45,336 nt of DNA from NCBI GenBank assembly GCA_024691125.1, contig JAILNV010000125.1, forward strand, positions 1 through 45,336, in the 5' to 3' direction. Numbering within the stretch: the first letter of the stretch is position 1; every line of letters begins with the position of its first letter. The position numbers and the translations under genes were made by a program. This stretch comes from Lachnospiraceae bacterium (GTDB lineage Bacteria > Bacillota > Clostridia > Lachnospirales > Lachnospiraceae). The notes below the pieces were generated by a model. The model saw only the letters and a list, made by a program, of their open reading frames with translations, was not told the origin of the DNA and did not search any database. Shown in pieces: positions 9,564 through 18,339 of this stretch.

Positions 9564-10223
9564 TTACGTCAGAAATTCCCTTAACATATCCATCGTAATA
9601 CCGGCAGAACCGGTATTATCAGACGGTATCTCAGTCTTAACCTCCAGTAACTTCGCTACGTACTTCCCTACAATATCAGTCTCCAGATTAACCGGATCTC
9701 CGACATGCTTTAACAGCAGCGTCGTCTCACTTCCGGTATGCGGTATCACCGATACCCTGAAATACGAGTCTGTAACCTCAGCCACCGTAAGACTTATCCC
9801 GTCTATCGCAATCGATCCCTTTTCCACTATAAATTTAAGTATATCACATCCTGCTGTGATTGTAACCCATACAGCATTCCCTTCCTTCTTAAAATCACGG
9901 ATCTGCCCCGTACCATCTATATGTCCCGACACGATATGGCCTCCGAAACGTCCGTCCACAGCCATGGCACGCTCAAGATTAACCTTATCTCCCCTTCCGA
10001 CAATGGACAGAGATGTTCTCCTCATTGTCTCAGGCATAACATCAGCCGTAAATCCGTCCGAAGATATCTGTGTTACCGTCAGACATACTCCGTTAACCGC
10101 AATACTGTCCCCGATCTCTGTACCTTCAAGCACCTTACCGGCACCTATCATTATCTGTCCGCTGCTGCCTGCTGTCCTTAAGTCTCTTATAGTTCCCAGC
10201 TCTTCAATAATCCCTGTAAACAT
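9564..10223 (-). CDS. ribE: Riboflavin synthase alpha chain
   Basis: A 219-residue riboflavin synthase, which dismutates two lumazine molecules into riboflavin and ribitylaminouracil. It has the two homologous lumazine-binding barrels of the family: the N-terminal copy begins MFTGIIEELGTI, with the segment DSIAVNGVCLTV (about 38-49), and the C-terminal copy has GHIVSGHIDGTG (about 94-105) and GSIAIDGISLTV (about 136-147). The end carries the usual short trimerisation helix (MDMLREFLT). The ribD stop lies 11 bases upstream of the start, indicating co-transcription. Confidence 0.97.
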   Translation of the reverse strand: MFTGIIEELGTIRDLRTAGSSGQIMIGAGKVLEGTEIGDSIAVNGVCLTVTQISSDGFTADVMPETMRRTSLSIVGRGDKVNLERAMAVDGRFGGHIVSGHIDGTGQIRDFKKEGNAVWVTITAGCDILKFIVEKGSIAIDGISLTVAEVTDSYFRVSVIPHTGSETTLLLKHVGDPVNLETDIVGKYVAKLLEVKTEIPSDNTGSAGITMDMLREFLT

Positions 10224-10234
10224 GACCCTTCCTT

Positions 10235-11353
10235 CTATTTCCTCCTATAACTCAGCCGTATATCATCATCATACCGTTTAACATCCGTAAGCTTAAATAC
10301 TCCTGCTTCATCCACCTTTTCTATCCCTGTACCTTCGACCGGAGTCTTAGCCTCTCTTCCCCCGAAGATCTTAGGCGCCATAAACACCTCCACACCGTCT
10401 GCAAGCCCCGTCCTTATGATACTGTCATTAAGCGTGCCTCCGCCTTCAACCAGTACGCTGTCTATCCCAAGCTCGCCAAGCCGTCTCATCAGATAACCAA
10501 CGTCAACATGCCCATTATCCGCAGGAGTACGTAGTGTAGTGATACCGGCACCGCTTAGCATACTTTCTTTTTCACTGTTTTCCGTACAATGCGCAACGAT
10601 CGTTCTGTACTTATCCGCCGTCTTTACAATATTACAGTCTGCCGGGATCCTGAGATTGCTGTCACAGATAACCCTTACAGGGCTCTTAAGCCCGTCAATC
10701 CGTACATTAAGCATCGGATCATCGGCAAGCACAGTTCCTATTCCGGCCATTATGGCCATATACTTATGTCTTAAGTGCTGAACCTCAGTACGGGATTCCT
10801 CTCCCGTTATCCACTTGGAGGCTCCGGTTTTCGTGGCAATCTTTCCGTCCATTGTCATTGCATACTTAAGCACAACATATGGCTTCCCCGTAGTAATATA
10901 CTTAAAGAACACCTCATTTATCGCATCGCATTCATCTCTTAAGAAATCCTCTGTGACTTCTATCCCGGCGTCCCTTAACATCTTAACGCCCTTTCCCGCA
11001 ACAAGCGGATTGGGATCCCGCGAGCCGATTACTACCCGGCTTATCCCGCTCTCGATTATCGCATCGGTGCATGGCGGCTGCTTCCCGTGATGGCAGCAGG
11101 GTTCGAGCGTTACATATATTGTCGCTCCCTCCGCCGGTTTAGCGCATGACCCACTGTCTTCAGACTTATTAAGAGCAGCCAGCGCATCTCTCTCCGCATG
11201 CAGTTCTCCGTATCTTCTGTGATACCCTTCCCCTATTATCTTCCCGTCTTTTACTATAACCGCTCCGACCATGGGATTGGGATTGGTGAAGCCTTCTCCC
11301 TTCACTGCCAGCTCTATTGCCCTTAGCATATATTTTTCTTCTATATCAGCCAT
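10235..11353 (-). CDS. ribD: Bifunctional diaminohydroxyphosphoribosylaminopyrimidine deaminase / reductase
   Basis: A 372-residue enzyme for the second and third riboflavin steps. The N-terminal cytidine-deaminase-like domain has NPNPMVGAVIV, the zinc/catalytic HAERDAL motif and PCCHHGKQPPC; the C-terminal reductase domain (from about residue 150) has MTMDGKIATKTGASKWITG and a glycine-rich VEGGGTLN. A longer frame begins with TTG at 11380, but AGGAG sits 5 bases before the ATG at 11353, so I chose that. It is the first rib gene, only 42 bases after the M13 peptidase gene. That gap is too short for an FMN riboswitch and I see none of its conserved segments. Confidence 0.96.
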   Translation of the reverse strand: MADIEEKYMLRAIELAVKGEGFTNPNPMVGAVIVKDGKIIGEGYHRRYGELHAERDALAALNKSEDSGSCAKPAEGATIYVTLEPCCHHGKQPPCTDAIIESGISRVVIGSRDPNPLVAGKGVKMLRDAGIEVTEDFLRDECDAINEVFFKYITTGKPYVVLKYAMTMDGKIATKTGASKWITGEESRTEVQHLRHKYMAIMAGIGTVLADDPMLNVRIDGLKSPVRVICDSNLRIPADCNIVKTADKYRTIVAHCTENSEKESMLSGAGITTLRTPADNGHVDVGYLMRRLGELGIDSVLVEGGGTLNDSIIRTGLADGVEVFMAPKIFGGREAKTPVEGTGIEKVDEAGVFKLTDVKRYDDDIRLSYRRK

Positions 11354-11395
11354 ACACTCTCCTATGATCCTTTCAGCCAAACACCCTCTTCATTT

Positions 11396-13603
11396 CTACC
11401 ATACCATGATCCTTTCCGCGGGAGCCAGATACATACCGTCACCCTCCTGCGTTCCGTATGTATCATGGAACTCATCAAACTGTTGTATAACTGCATTGAC
11501 CCTCAGATAGTTAAGCGGATGCTCACCCCTTGTAAGCCTGTACACTTCTCTTTCGTAGGTCGATATCTGTTTCCATACCCCTGCGTACTGTCTGAAGAAG
11601 GCGTCATAGTCGAAATTCTCATCCTCTTCAGCAAGCCTAAGCATTACCTTCATTCCGGCAATATCCGCAATCGCCTCACTCCGGACGTTTTTTCCGATAA
11701 CCTTATATCCCTCAAAGGCTGTGATCTTATCATAATATGCCGAAAGCCTGTCCGCTCTTTGCGCAAATGCCTTACGGTCACTCTCCTGCCACCAGTTGTT
11801 AAGCCGTCCGTCTCCGTCAAAGCCTGAGCCCGTTTCATCGAATGCATGGCTTATCTCGTGTCCGATGATGCAGCCTATCCCTCCAAGCAGCTCAGCCCTG
11901 CTCATATCATCATCATAAAAAACATCTCCGAGAATACCGGCTCCTATATTTATTGAATTTTCCTGTGGCTCATAATATGCATTTGCAGTCAGGGCTTTGT
12001 TTCTCCACAGTCCCTTATCGACTCTTCCGCCCGTATGTTTCCTGTCAAGTACGGCCTTGTACCGGTTGATCTCTTTTACACAGCTCACATAATCAAGTCC
12101 TTTCAGCGACAGCGCATTATAATCCTGCCATTTATCGGGATAAACAGCCTTTATCCTTATCGCATCGAGCTTCTCCACAGCCTTGTCAGCGGTCTCCGTA
12201 CTGAGCCAGTCTTCGCCGGAAAGCATCTCCCTGTAAGCTGCGATCACCTCTTCACAGAGCGCCGTAATGCTCTTCTTGGCCCCTGTACAGTCATATTTCT
12301 TAAAATATGCCTTCTCAAGCGGTTCATTTATATATCTTAGAACTGCATTATACGCAGCAGCTTCATCCTCGGGCATCCCCTCTGCCCCCGACAGCTCATT
12401 GTCCCTTACTACAGAAGCCTCATAGCATTCCCTGTCGAGCTTATCCGCCATATACAGAAGATAATGAACGAGCATGTAATTTCTCATAACGCCGACATTC
12501 TTCTGAACATACAGCTCATCGAGCTTCTTTATAACTGCAGGCTCACTTATCACATATTCACCGGCACCGGAATACCCGAAGCCCTTAATCTGATCGTACA
12601 GAGGAAATGCATGTGTAAGACCCTTGATCTCATCCTCACTGTAAACATTGTTCATCCTGTCATAATAATCTGTTCCGAGCTTATCGGCTTCAGTCATTGA
12701 GGCCGATGCTATCTGCTCCTCCAGCGAAAGCACCGAATTAAACACTTCGGAAGCCGCATCCGCCCCAAGACCAAGCCTTCCCGCAACCATCACGAACAGC
12801 TTAAGCTTCGCATTGTAAGCTCTCTCTCCCACATCGGTAAAATCCGTATATTCCGCCGGATCCTCAAGCAATAATGTATCATTATTTATACTAACAATGT
12901 ATTTTCCGGGGTCATTCAGATCAATATTATTTCCGATCCCTGTGAAGGTATCTACGCAGTTACTCCTGTCAAAATCACAGATAAACCGGCTCATTTCCTC
13001 TATAGAAGTTATCGACATGATATCATTAACAGTATCTGTAACGGGTTTAACCCCCAGTTCATCTCTTTTGTCCCAATTAAGGATCGTATCATAAAAATCG
13101 TGGACAAGCTCAGCGTCATGTCCTGTTACACTGTCATCCTCAAGCAGAGTCCTGACCCTTTCTTCCGTATCCTTCGACATTTCCGCAAAGGGGCTCTCAT
13201 AGGTATAGCCCTCTCTCAGTTCCGTATCAGCCAGCCACTCATAATTTACAGCCAGATTGTAATCATCCTTAACATCCGGCTTTCCCGAGCTTAATACATT
13301 CTCCTTTATATCGGAATCGGTCCACGGTGATCCTCCACCGGCAACCCCGGCCACAGTCATATCTTTATCCTTATTTATATCTCCATCCGTATCTGCCTGC
13401 CGGTCTTCCGAACCACCTTCCCCTTCTGTCAGGGTTTCGTCCGCTTCACCTGTTTTCCCGCCATCCTCCGGTACGGTATCATCCCCTTCCACCGAATTAC
13501 CGGAAGTACTTTTAATCTCATCAATATTATTAACATTGCCTGCATTACAGCCGGTCATCAGGATCATAAGGACCAGCATAACACAGCATAGCTTTTTACA
13601 CAT
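11396..13603 (-). CDS. M13-family (neprilysin/PepO-like) metallopeptidase lipoprotein
   Basis: A 735-residue zinc peptidase predicted to sit on the outer face of the membrane. The lipobox LMTGC gives a lipidated cysteine near residue 19, followed by a Glu/Asp/Gly-rich linker to about 110. Zinc ligands HEISH are at about 582-586 and the third ligand in EAIAD at about 643-647. The C-terminus ends with GMYLAPAERIMVW; a terminal tryptophan is typical of M13. The family cleaves short peptides. GGAG lies 7 bases before the ATG. It sits between coaBC and ribD on one strand and has no obvious functional tie to either. Substrate unknown. Confidence 0.93.
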   Translation of the reverse strand: MCKKLCCVMLVLMILMTGCNAGNVNNIDEIKSTSGNSVEGDDTVPEDGGKTGEADETLTEGEGGSEDRQADTDGDINKDKDMTVAGVAGGGSPWTDSDIKENVLSSGKPDVKDDYNLAVNYEWLADTELREGYTYESPFAEMSKDTEERVRTLLEDDSVTGHDAELVHDFYDTILNWDKRDELGVKPVTDTVNDIMSITSIEEMSRFICDFDRSNCVDTFTGIGNNIDLNDPGKYIVSINNDTLLLEDPAEYTDFTDVGERAYNAKLKLFVMVAGRLGLGADAASEVFNSVLSLEEQIASASMTEADKLGTDYYDRMNNVYSEDEIKGLTHAFPLYDQIKGFGYSGAGEYVISEPAVIKKLDELYVQKNVGVMRNYMLVHYLLYMADKLDRECYEASVVRDNELSGAEGMPEDEAAAYNAVLRYINEPLEKAYFKKYDCTGAKKSITALCEEVIAAYREMLSGEDWLSTETADKAVEKLDAIRIKAVYPDKWQDYNALSLKGLDYVSCVKEINRYKAVLDRKHTGGRVDKGLWRNKALTANAYYEPQENSINIGAGILGDVFYDDDMSRAELLGGIGCIIGHEISHAFDETGSGFDGDGRLNNWWQESDRKAFAQRADRLSAYYDKITAFEGYKVIGKNVRSEAIADIAGMKVMLRLAEEDENFDYDAFFRQYAGVWKQISTYEREVYRLTRGEHPLNYLRVNAVIQQFDEFHDTYGTQEGDGMYLAPAERIMVW

Positions 13604-13624
13604 TATCCCTCTCCGATTTCAGAC

Positions 13625-13657
13625 TTTCAGCACCTTTAATCCTGTCAGGTGCCGAAA
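13625..13657 (-). other. Strong intercistronic hairpin between coaBC and the M13 peptidase gene
   Basis: On the minus strand an 11-bp stem (TTTCGGCACCT pairing with AGGTGCTGAAA, one G-U) encloses an 11-base loop. No U-tract follows, so it is a poor intrinsic terminator. It ends about 20 bases before the peptidase start, and may affect mRNA processing, stability or partial termination after coaBC. Confidence 0.55.
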
Positions 13658-13678
13658 AGACGTTCCTTTTTACGTATT

Positions 13679-14887
13679 TCATTTCCCGATACGCTTCACG
13701 ATCTCACTGAGAAGCTCGGCTGCCGCCCGGCTTTTACTCATGAGCGGAAGCTCCTTCTGCATATCCTTCGTTATAAGTGTGAGTACATTCGTATCACCCC
13801 GGAATCCTGCACCCTCAACCCTTAAGCTGTTGGCAGCTATCATATCCAGATTCTTCTTCTCAAGCTTGGCTATTGAATTTGCTATCATATTCTCGGTTTC
13901 CATGGAGAAGCCGCACAGGAACTGTCCATCCTTCTTATGTTCACCCAGATATTTAAGTATGTCTTTGGTCCTTTCAAGAGGAATGGAGAGATCCTCATCC
14001 TTCTTCTTCATCTTTTGGTCAGAAACATTAGCCGGTCTGTAATCCGCAACCGCCGCAGCCTTAATGATCACATCCATTTCCCCTGCCCGTGCGGTCACCT
14101 CATTAAACATATCTTCTGCCGAAACGATCGGAACATATTCAACAAAGGCAGGAGGCTCTATCGACGTCCTTCCGCTTACCAGCGTAACCTCAGCGCCTCT
14201 AAGCATTGCAGTCTCGGCTATCGCGTATCCCATCTTGCCTGATGAATGATTGGTTATGTATCTGACGGGATCAAGCGCTTCCTGAGTCGGACCCGCAGTA
14301 ACCAAAACCTTCTTTCCCTTCATATCCTTTTCGCATGCTATCTCATACAGCACATATTCAAGCAGTGTCTCAGGCTCCGGCATCTTACCGGCTCCCGTAT
14401 CACCGCAGGCAAGATACCCTGTCACAGGAGAGATAACCGTCCATCCGTATCCTTCAAGCTTCTTAAGATTATCCTGCACCACCGGATTCTCAAACATATT
14501 GGTGTTCATGGCAGGCGAAATATACTTGGGACATTTGCACGCCAATACGGTTGTTGTAAGCATGTCATCCGCTATACCGTTTGCCAGCTTCCCTATAACA
14601 TTTGCACTCGCAGGAGCTACCATTACGATATCAGCCTTTTTCGCCAGCGAAACATGTTCTACCGAGAACTCAAAATTACGATCAAACGTGTCTACAAGAC
14701 ACTTGTTTCCCGTAAGCGTTTCAAAGGTTATCGGGTTTATGAAATTCGTTGCGTTCATCGTCATGAGCACATGAACATCGGCCGACATTTTCTTAAGCGA
14801 GCTTGCCAGCGAAGCTACCTTATAAGCAGCAATGCTGCCGGTTATTCCCAGCAGCACTGTTTTATTTTTAAGATCATAATCTTTCAT
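13679..14887 (-). CDS. coaBC: Bifunctional phosphopantothenoylcysteine decarboxylase / synthetase
   Basis: A 402-residue coenzyme A biosynthesis enzyme. The N-terminal CoaC flavoprotein half has GITGSIAAYK (14-23), catalytic H78 in EHVSL, PAMNTNM (125-131) and the substrate-clamp cysteine C161 in ACGDTGAG. The CoaB half (from about 190) has LVTAGPTQE and NHSSGKMG. All expected catalytic segments are present, so it should convert 4'-phosphopantothenate plus cysteine to 4'-phosphopantetheine. It lies 41 bases after the 490-residue unknown gene and upstream of the peptidase gene, in a long same-strand run that could be one transcription unit. Confidence 0.97.
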   Translation of the reverse strand: MKDYDLKNKTVLLGITGSIAAYKVASLASSLKKMSADVHVLMTMNATNFINPITFETLTGNKCLVDTFDRNFEFSVEHVSLAKKADIVMVAPASANVIGKLANGIADDMLTTTVLACKCPKYISPAMNTNMFENPVVQDNLKKLEGYGWTVISPVTGYLACGDTGAGKMPEPETLLEYVLYEIACEKDMKGKKVLVTAGPTQEALDPVRYITNHSSGKMGYAIAETAMLRGAEVTLVSGRTSIEPPAFVEYVPIVSAEDMFNEVTARAGEMDVIIKAAAVADYRPANVSDQKMKKKDEDLSIPLERTKDILKYLGEHKKDGQFLCGFSMETENMIANSIAKLEKKNLDMIAANSLRVEGAGFRGDTNVLTLITKDMQKELPLMSKSRAAAELLSEIVKRIGK

Positions 14888-14928
14888 TTTCCTACCGTTC
14901 CCTGTTTATATTAGCATTTAAGTACAGC

Positions 14929-16401
14929 CTATACTTTTGCCTTCTTAGACATTTCAACCATACTCTTATACATATCTTCCGTTAAATACATACCGGCAGA
15001 CGGATACTTCGTAGGATTAAGAGCACAGTCAAATTTACCTATGATACCTCCTACCCTGTGTACCATTCCGTCCCAGTTTTTTCCATACTCAGACCTTAAC
15101 CTCCTCCAGTCGGTATACATGATCAGGGCATCTTTACTGTTCTTACCTTTCATCTTAGCCACATCTAGGCCTTCGTTCTCCCGGTCTTCTTCATCTTCAC
15201 CCTGATGCTTTACCGGTATTATAAGCCGCGCACGTCTAAGCTCCCTTCCGAGGAAGCTGAAATACAGCCTGAAAGCAACAGCCTCTTCTGCATCCTCTTT
15301 AGGCGAACCAAGTTGTCCCAGAAGAAGCATCCATCGCACAAGACCCGGATTGGTAACAGGAATATTCTCAACAGGCACCCCGTCATATACCGGCTTGTCT
15401 ACAAGCATCCCTGCAGCTACTGACACCTGCACTGCATTTACGGCGACTCCACAGGCACCGTTAATATAGAAATTGCCCTGCAAGAAATTATGGATACCCT
15501 TCTTATCCTTTCCGTTTCTAACTATTGCAAGTTCGGTTGTATCTGTATTGTAAGTCTTTTTATATCGTCTTCTGTATGCCTTTGAAATAATCAGGATGTT
15601 TGGATTCGTACACAGATAGGAGCCATCCCCTTTTTCAAATGTTTGTGAATACAAATGTGCTTCACCGGTACGTTTATCATGTACATAATAGATTTCTTCG
15701 GCATCAAGGATCTTATCTCTCAGAGAAAGAACTATCTTATTAAGGCGCTCTTCTCTGGCCTTCTTCAGCCCGTCGTCCTCATCCTGACCCTCATGAGCCA
15801 TATACCATGTATTAAGGCGCCATATTTCAGAGCAGTCCGTCAGGCTCAGCCTGTTTATCTCTTCATCTGACATTTCCAGGGCTCGTTCCTTAACATACCC
15901 CTCGCTTAGTGCAGCAACATAGGCATCATGAATACTGTCAGATCCCATATCCCTTGTATACAGTACCGTTCCGATCCTTATATCAATATCCGAAGCGCCT
16001 TCAAGGATCAGTCCGGCGAAACAGTCGGAAGCATGCTCAACAGACTCGCCGTTAACATCCAGACCGATCACGGAAGTCATAAGCATTTCCTTTTTGTCAT
16101 CACCGTAATTAATGACAGCCAGTGAAATGCCTGTATCCACACTGCCCTTCAGATTTCCGGTCACAACGATATTGTCTGTTCCTTCAATAGGCGCATAATC
16201 TGTAACACCCATAACAAAAGAACAGCTTCCCGTACCCGTCGTTAACTCCTTATCTTCTTTTTCCTCTTTTTCCTCTTTGGGACCGCCATGCTCCACTTCA
16301 CCGACTATACCTTCATCGGGTAAGAGATTGGATTCAAGCCTGCTAAGCTCATCCTCCATATCCGACTTCTTATTTTTCTTAAAAATATTCAGAATTCCCA
16401 T
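14929..16401 (-). CDS. Unrecognised multi-domain protein (EF-Tu domain II-like and SseB-like regions)
   Basis: A 490-residue protein I do not recognise as a whole. No signal peptide or membrane helix is visible, so it is probably cytoplasmic. It starts with a lysine-rich MGILNIFKKNKK followed by an acidic low-complexity tract (about 15-55). Residues about 58-150 (GSCSFVMGVTDYAPI ... NIVVTGNLKGSV) read like the beta-barrel domain II of translation GTPases, but there is no G domain. Residues about 235-345 and 395-490 resemble SseB-type domains (YTDWRRLRSEYG and a terminal GMYLTEDMYKSM). These assignments are pattern-based. Translation starts after AAGGAG. Neighbours are a double-ACT protein upstream (29 bases) and coaBC downstream. 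No function is assigned. Confidence 0.8.
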   Translation of the reverse strand: MGILNIFKKNKKSDMEDELSRLESNLLPDEGIVGEVEHGGPKEEKEEKEDKELTTGTGSCSFVMGVTDYAPIEGTDNIVVTGNLKGSVDTGISLAVINYGDDKKEMLMTSVIGLDVNGESVEHASDCFAGLILEGASDIDIRIGTVLYTRDMGSDSIHDAYVAALSEGYVKERALEMSDEEINRLSLTDCSEIWRLNTWYMAHEGQDEDDGLKKAREERLNKIVLSLRDKILDAEEIYYVHDKRTGEAHLYSQTFEKGDGSYLCTNPNILIISKAYRRRYKKTYNTDTTELAIVRNGKDKKGIHNFLQGNFYINGACGVAVNAVQVSVAAGMLVDKPVYDGVPVENIPVTNPGLVRWMLLLGQLGSPKEDAEEAVAFRLYFSFLGRELRRARLIIPVKHQGEDEEDRENEGLDVAKMKGKNSKDALIMYTDWRRLRSEYGKNWDGMVHRVGGIIGKFDCALNPTKYPSAGMYLTEDMYKSMVEMSKKAKV

Positions 16402-16430
16402 ATCTCCCCACTCCTTAAATCAGATACCCA

Positions 16431-16856
16431 TCAGTTACTAAGTTCCTCATCCGTTGCCAGCTCGAACCCTTTTTCGGAGAGCAGCTTCTCAGTCGCTTCC
16501 ACATCATCCACTCTCAGGACAACATACGCTCCGAACTTCTTGCTTGATGTAAACGCATATGTATACATAAGATCGATATCTGCTTCCTCAAGAGTCTTAA
16601 GTATCTTATATAAGGCTCCTTCACGGTCATCCATCTTAACAGCAACAACACTTGTAACCTTGGACAGGATATCCTCTCCAAGAAGCTGCCTTGCTTTTTC
16701 AAGATCCGAAACTATCATCCTGACAACACCGTAATCGGCGGAATCACCGATGCTCAGCGCCCTTAAGTTTACGTCCGATTCGGATATTCCCTTAAGTACT
16801 TCGGATAAACGGCCTTTCTTATTTTCTATAAAGACTGACAATTGCCTGACTGCCAT
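16431..16856 (-). CDS. Double-ACT domain protein
   Basis: A 141-residue protein made of two ACT folds: residues 1-66 (QLSVFIENKKGRLSEVLKGI) and 70-136 (AVKMDDREGALYKILKTL). ACT domains bind amino acids or similar small ligands and regulate metabolic enzymes. This stand-alone two-ACT arrangement is commonly found next to PaaK-type phenylacetate-CoA ligases in anaerobes, exactly as here, with the ligase gene 57 bases upstream. It may sense aromatic amino acids or their degradation products for the ligase; that link is inference from gene context. AAGGAG lies 6 bases before the ATG. Confidence 0.9.
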   Translation of the reverse strand: MAVRQLSVFIENKKGRLSEVLKGISESDVNLRALSIGDSADYGVVRMIVSDLEKARQLLGEDILSKVTSVVAVKMDDREGALYKILKTLEEADIDLMYTYAFTSSKKFGAYVVLRVDDVEATEKLLSEKGFELATDEELSN

Positions 16857-16913
16857 ATTCTTCTCCTTCCTGTATATGCTACGCTGTGAACTGCTTCACT
16901 ATTTATTCCTTAC

Positions 16914-18221
16914 TTAATCGTGTAATTTTCTGTTATCGATCACTCTTACTGCCTTGCCTTCACTTCTCTGTATCGTCTTCGGTGCAACAAGATGTATCTT
17001 GGGTCCGATTCCAAGCATTGTACGCATTGCAGCTGCAAGCTTCTTCTCCATCTCCTGCATTTCCGCAATGTTATCTGAGAATTTATCCGGACTTAACTCA
17101 ACATCGATATCCAACGTATCCGTATTGTTCTTTCTGTCAACATAGATCATGTAATTAGGAGTATAACCCTCATTCAGGAGAACCGTCTCTATCTGGCTCG
17201 GGAATACGTTTACTCCGCGGATTATCAGCATATCATCACTTCTTCCCATGGGCTTGCACATCTTCACATGTGTACGTCCGCATGAACATTTGCCACGTGT
17301 CAGAATACAAATATCCCTTGTCCTGTAACGAAGAAGCGGGAACGCCTCTTTATCCAGTGCCGTAAATACCAGCTCACCCTTCTCTCCTTCCGGAAGTACC
17401 TCACCCGTGTCGGGATCGATGATCTCTGCATAGAAGTGATCTTCATTTATATGCATTCCTTTCTGCTCGCTGCACTCAAAAGCTACACCCGGACCGCTCG
17501 TTTCCGTAAGTCCGTAAATATCGTATGCCTTGATGCCGAGACCCTCTTCTATCGATTTTCTCATTTCTTCCGTCCATGGTTCAGCTCCGAAAATACCGGC
17601 CTTAAGCTTATTATCTTCCGGCTTATATCCCCTTTCTTTTAAGGATTCCGCAATAAATGCCGCATAACTGGGCGTACAGCAAAGAATCGTTGAATTAAGA
17701 TCCATCATGAACTGTATCTGACGCTCTGTGTTTCCGGATGACATCGGCAGGGTCAGAGCTCCAACCTTATGCGCTCCTCCGTGAAGTCCGGCGCCTCCGG
17801 TAAACAGTCCGTATCCGTAACATACCTGGACAACATCCTCATTGGTACCGCCTGCTGCCACTATAGCCCTTGCGCAGCATTCCTCCCAGAGGTCTATATC
17901 ATGCTGTGTATAGAAAGCTACAACCCTCTTTCCCGTTGTTCCCGATGTAGACTGTATCCTGACACAGTCCTTAAGGTCAACTGCAAGAAGTCCGTAGGGA
18001 TAACACTCCCTCAGATCATCCTTCTTAAGGAACGGAAGCTTGTGTATATCTTCAACACCTTTAATATCCTCAGGCTTTACCCCCTTTTCATCCATCAGCT
18101 TTCTGTAATACTCTACATTGTCGTAAACATGTCTTACCTGTTTAACTATCTTTTCATTCTGAATCTTCAGGATTTCCTCCCTCGGGGCCGTCTCTATTTC
18201 CGGCCTGTAATATCTCTCCAT
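16914..18221 (-). CDS. Phenylacetate-CoA ligase-family (PaaK-like) AMP-forming ligase
   Basis: A 435-residue adenylate-forming enzyme. Seen: the P-loop-like TSGTTGKRV (about 92-100), YGLTETSGPG (about 235-244), the C-terminal hinge YRTRDI, a cysteine cluster CSCGRTHVKMC characteristic of PaaK proteins, and GRSDDMLIIRGVNVFPSQIE. The family couples aryl-acetic acids to CoA using ATP. The substrate could be phenylacetate, indoleacetate or another aryl acid from amino-acid fermentation; the sequence does not decide. No phenylacetate degradation genes are nearby, only the partner double-ACT gene. Confidence 0.92.
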   Translation of the reverse strand: MERYYRPEIETAPREEILKIQNEKIVKQVRHVYDNVEYYRKLMDEKGVKPEDIKGVEDIHKLPFLKKDDLRECYPYGLLAVDLKDCVRIQSTSGTTGKRVVAFYTQHDIDLWEECCARAIVAAGGTNEDVVQVCYGYGLFTGGAGLHGGAHKVGALTLPMSSGNTERQIQFMMDLNSTILCCTPSYAAFIAESLKERGYKPEDNKLKAGIFGAEPWTEEMRKSIEEGLGIKAYDIYGLTETSGPGVAFECSEQKGMHINEDHFYAEIIDPDTGEVLPEGEKGELVFTALDKEAFPLLRYRTRDICILTRGKCSCGRTHVKMCKPMGRSDDMLIIRGVNVFPSQIETVLLNEGYTPNYMIYVDRKNNTDTLDIDVELSPDKFSDNIAEMQEMEKKLAAAMRTMLGIGPKIHLVAPKTIQRSEGKAVRVIDNRKLHD

Positions 18222-18274
18222 CTGGTCTATCCCCTTTCAATAAGTGTAATATGTTCCTGTCAAATATATATATA

Positions 18275-18316
18275 CATTGTATATAACAATGCTTTTTTGC
18301 GCAAGAAAAAGCTTAA
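18275..18316. terminator. Inverted repeats after the AzgA-type permease gene
   Basis: Two dyads lie in the gap between the permease stop and the paaK-like start. CATTGT at 18275-18280 pairs with ACAATG at 18286-18291. A second, GCTTTTT pairing with AAAAAGC, spans roughly 18291-18312. The second could act as a weak terminator for the permease gene; the first could be an operator or part of the ligase promoter region. Confidence 0.35.
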
Positions 18317-18339
18317 TTTTCATTTCACCGCAGCTCTCA

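Noticed and set aside
8764-10281. 505-residue open frame on plus opposite ribBA and ribE
   Set aside because: It lies antisense to two complete riboflavin genes, has no ribosome site and no recognisable domain; it is a shadow frame.
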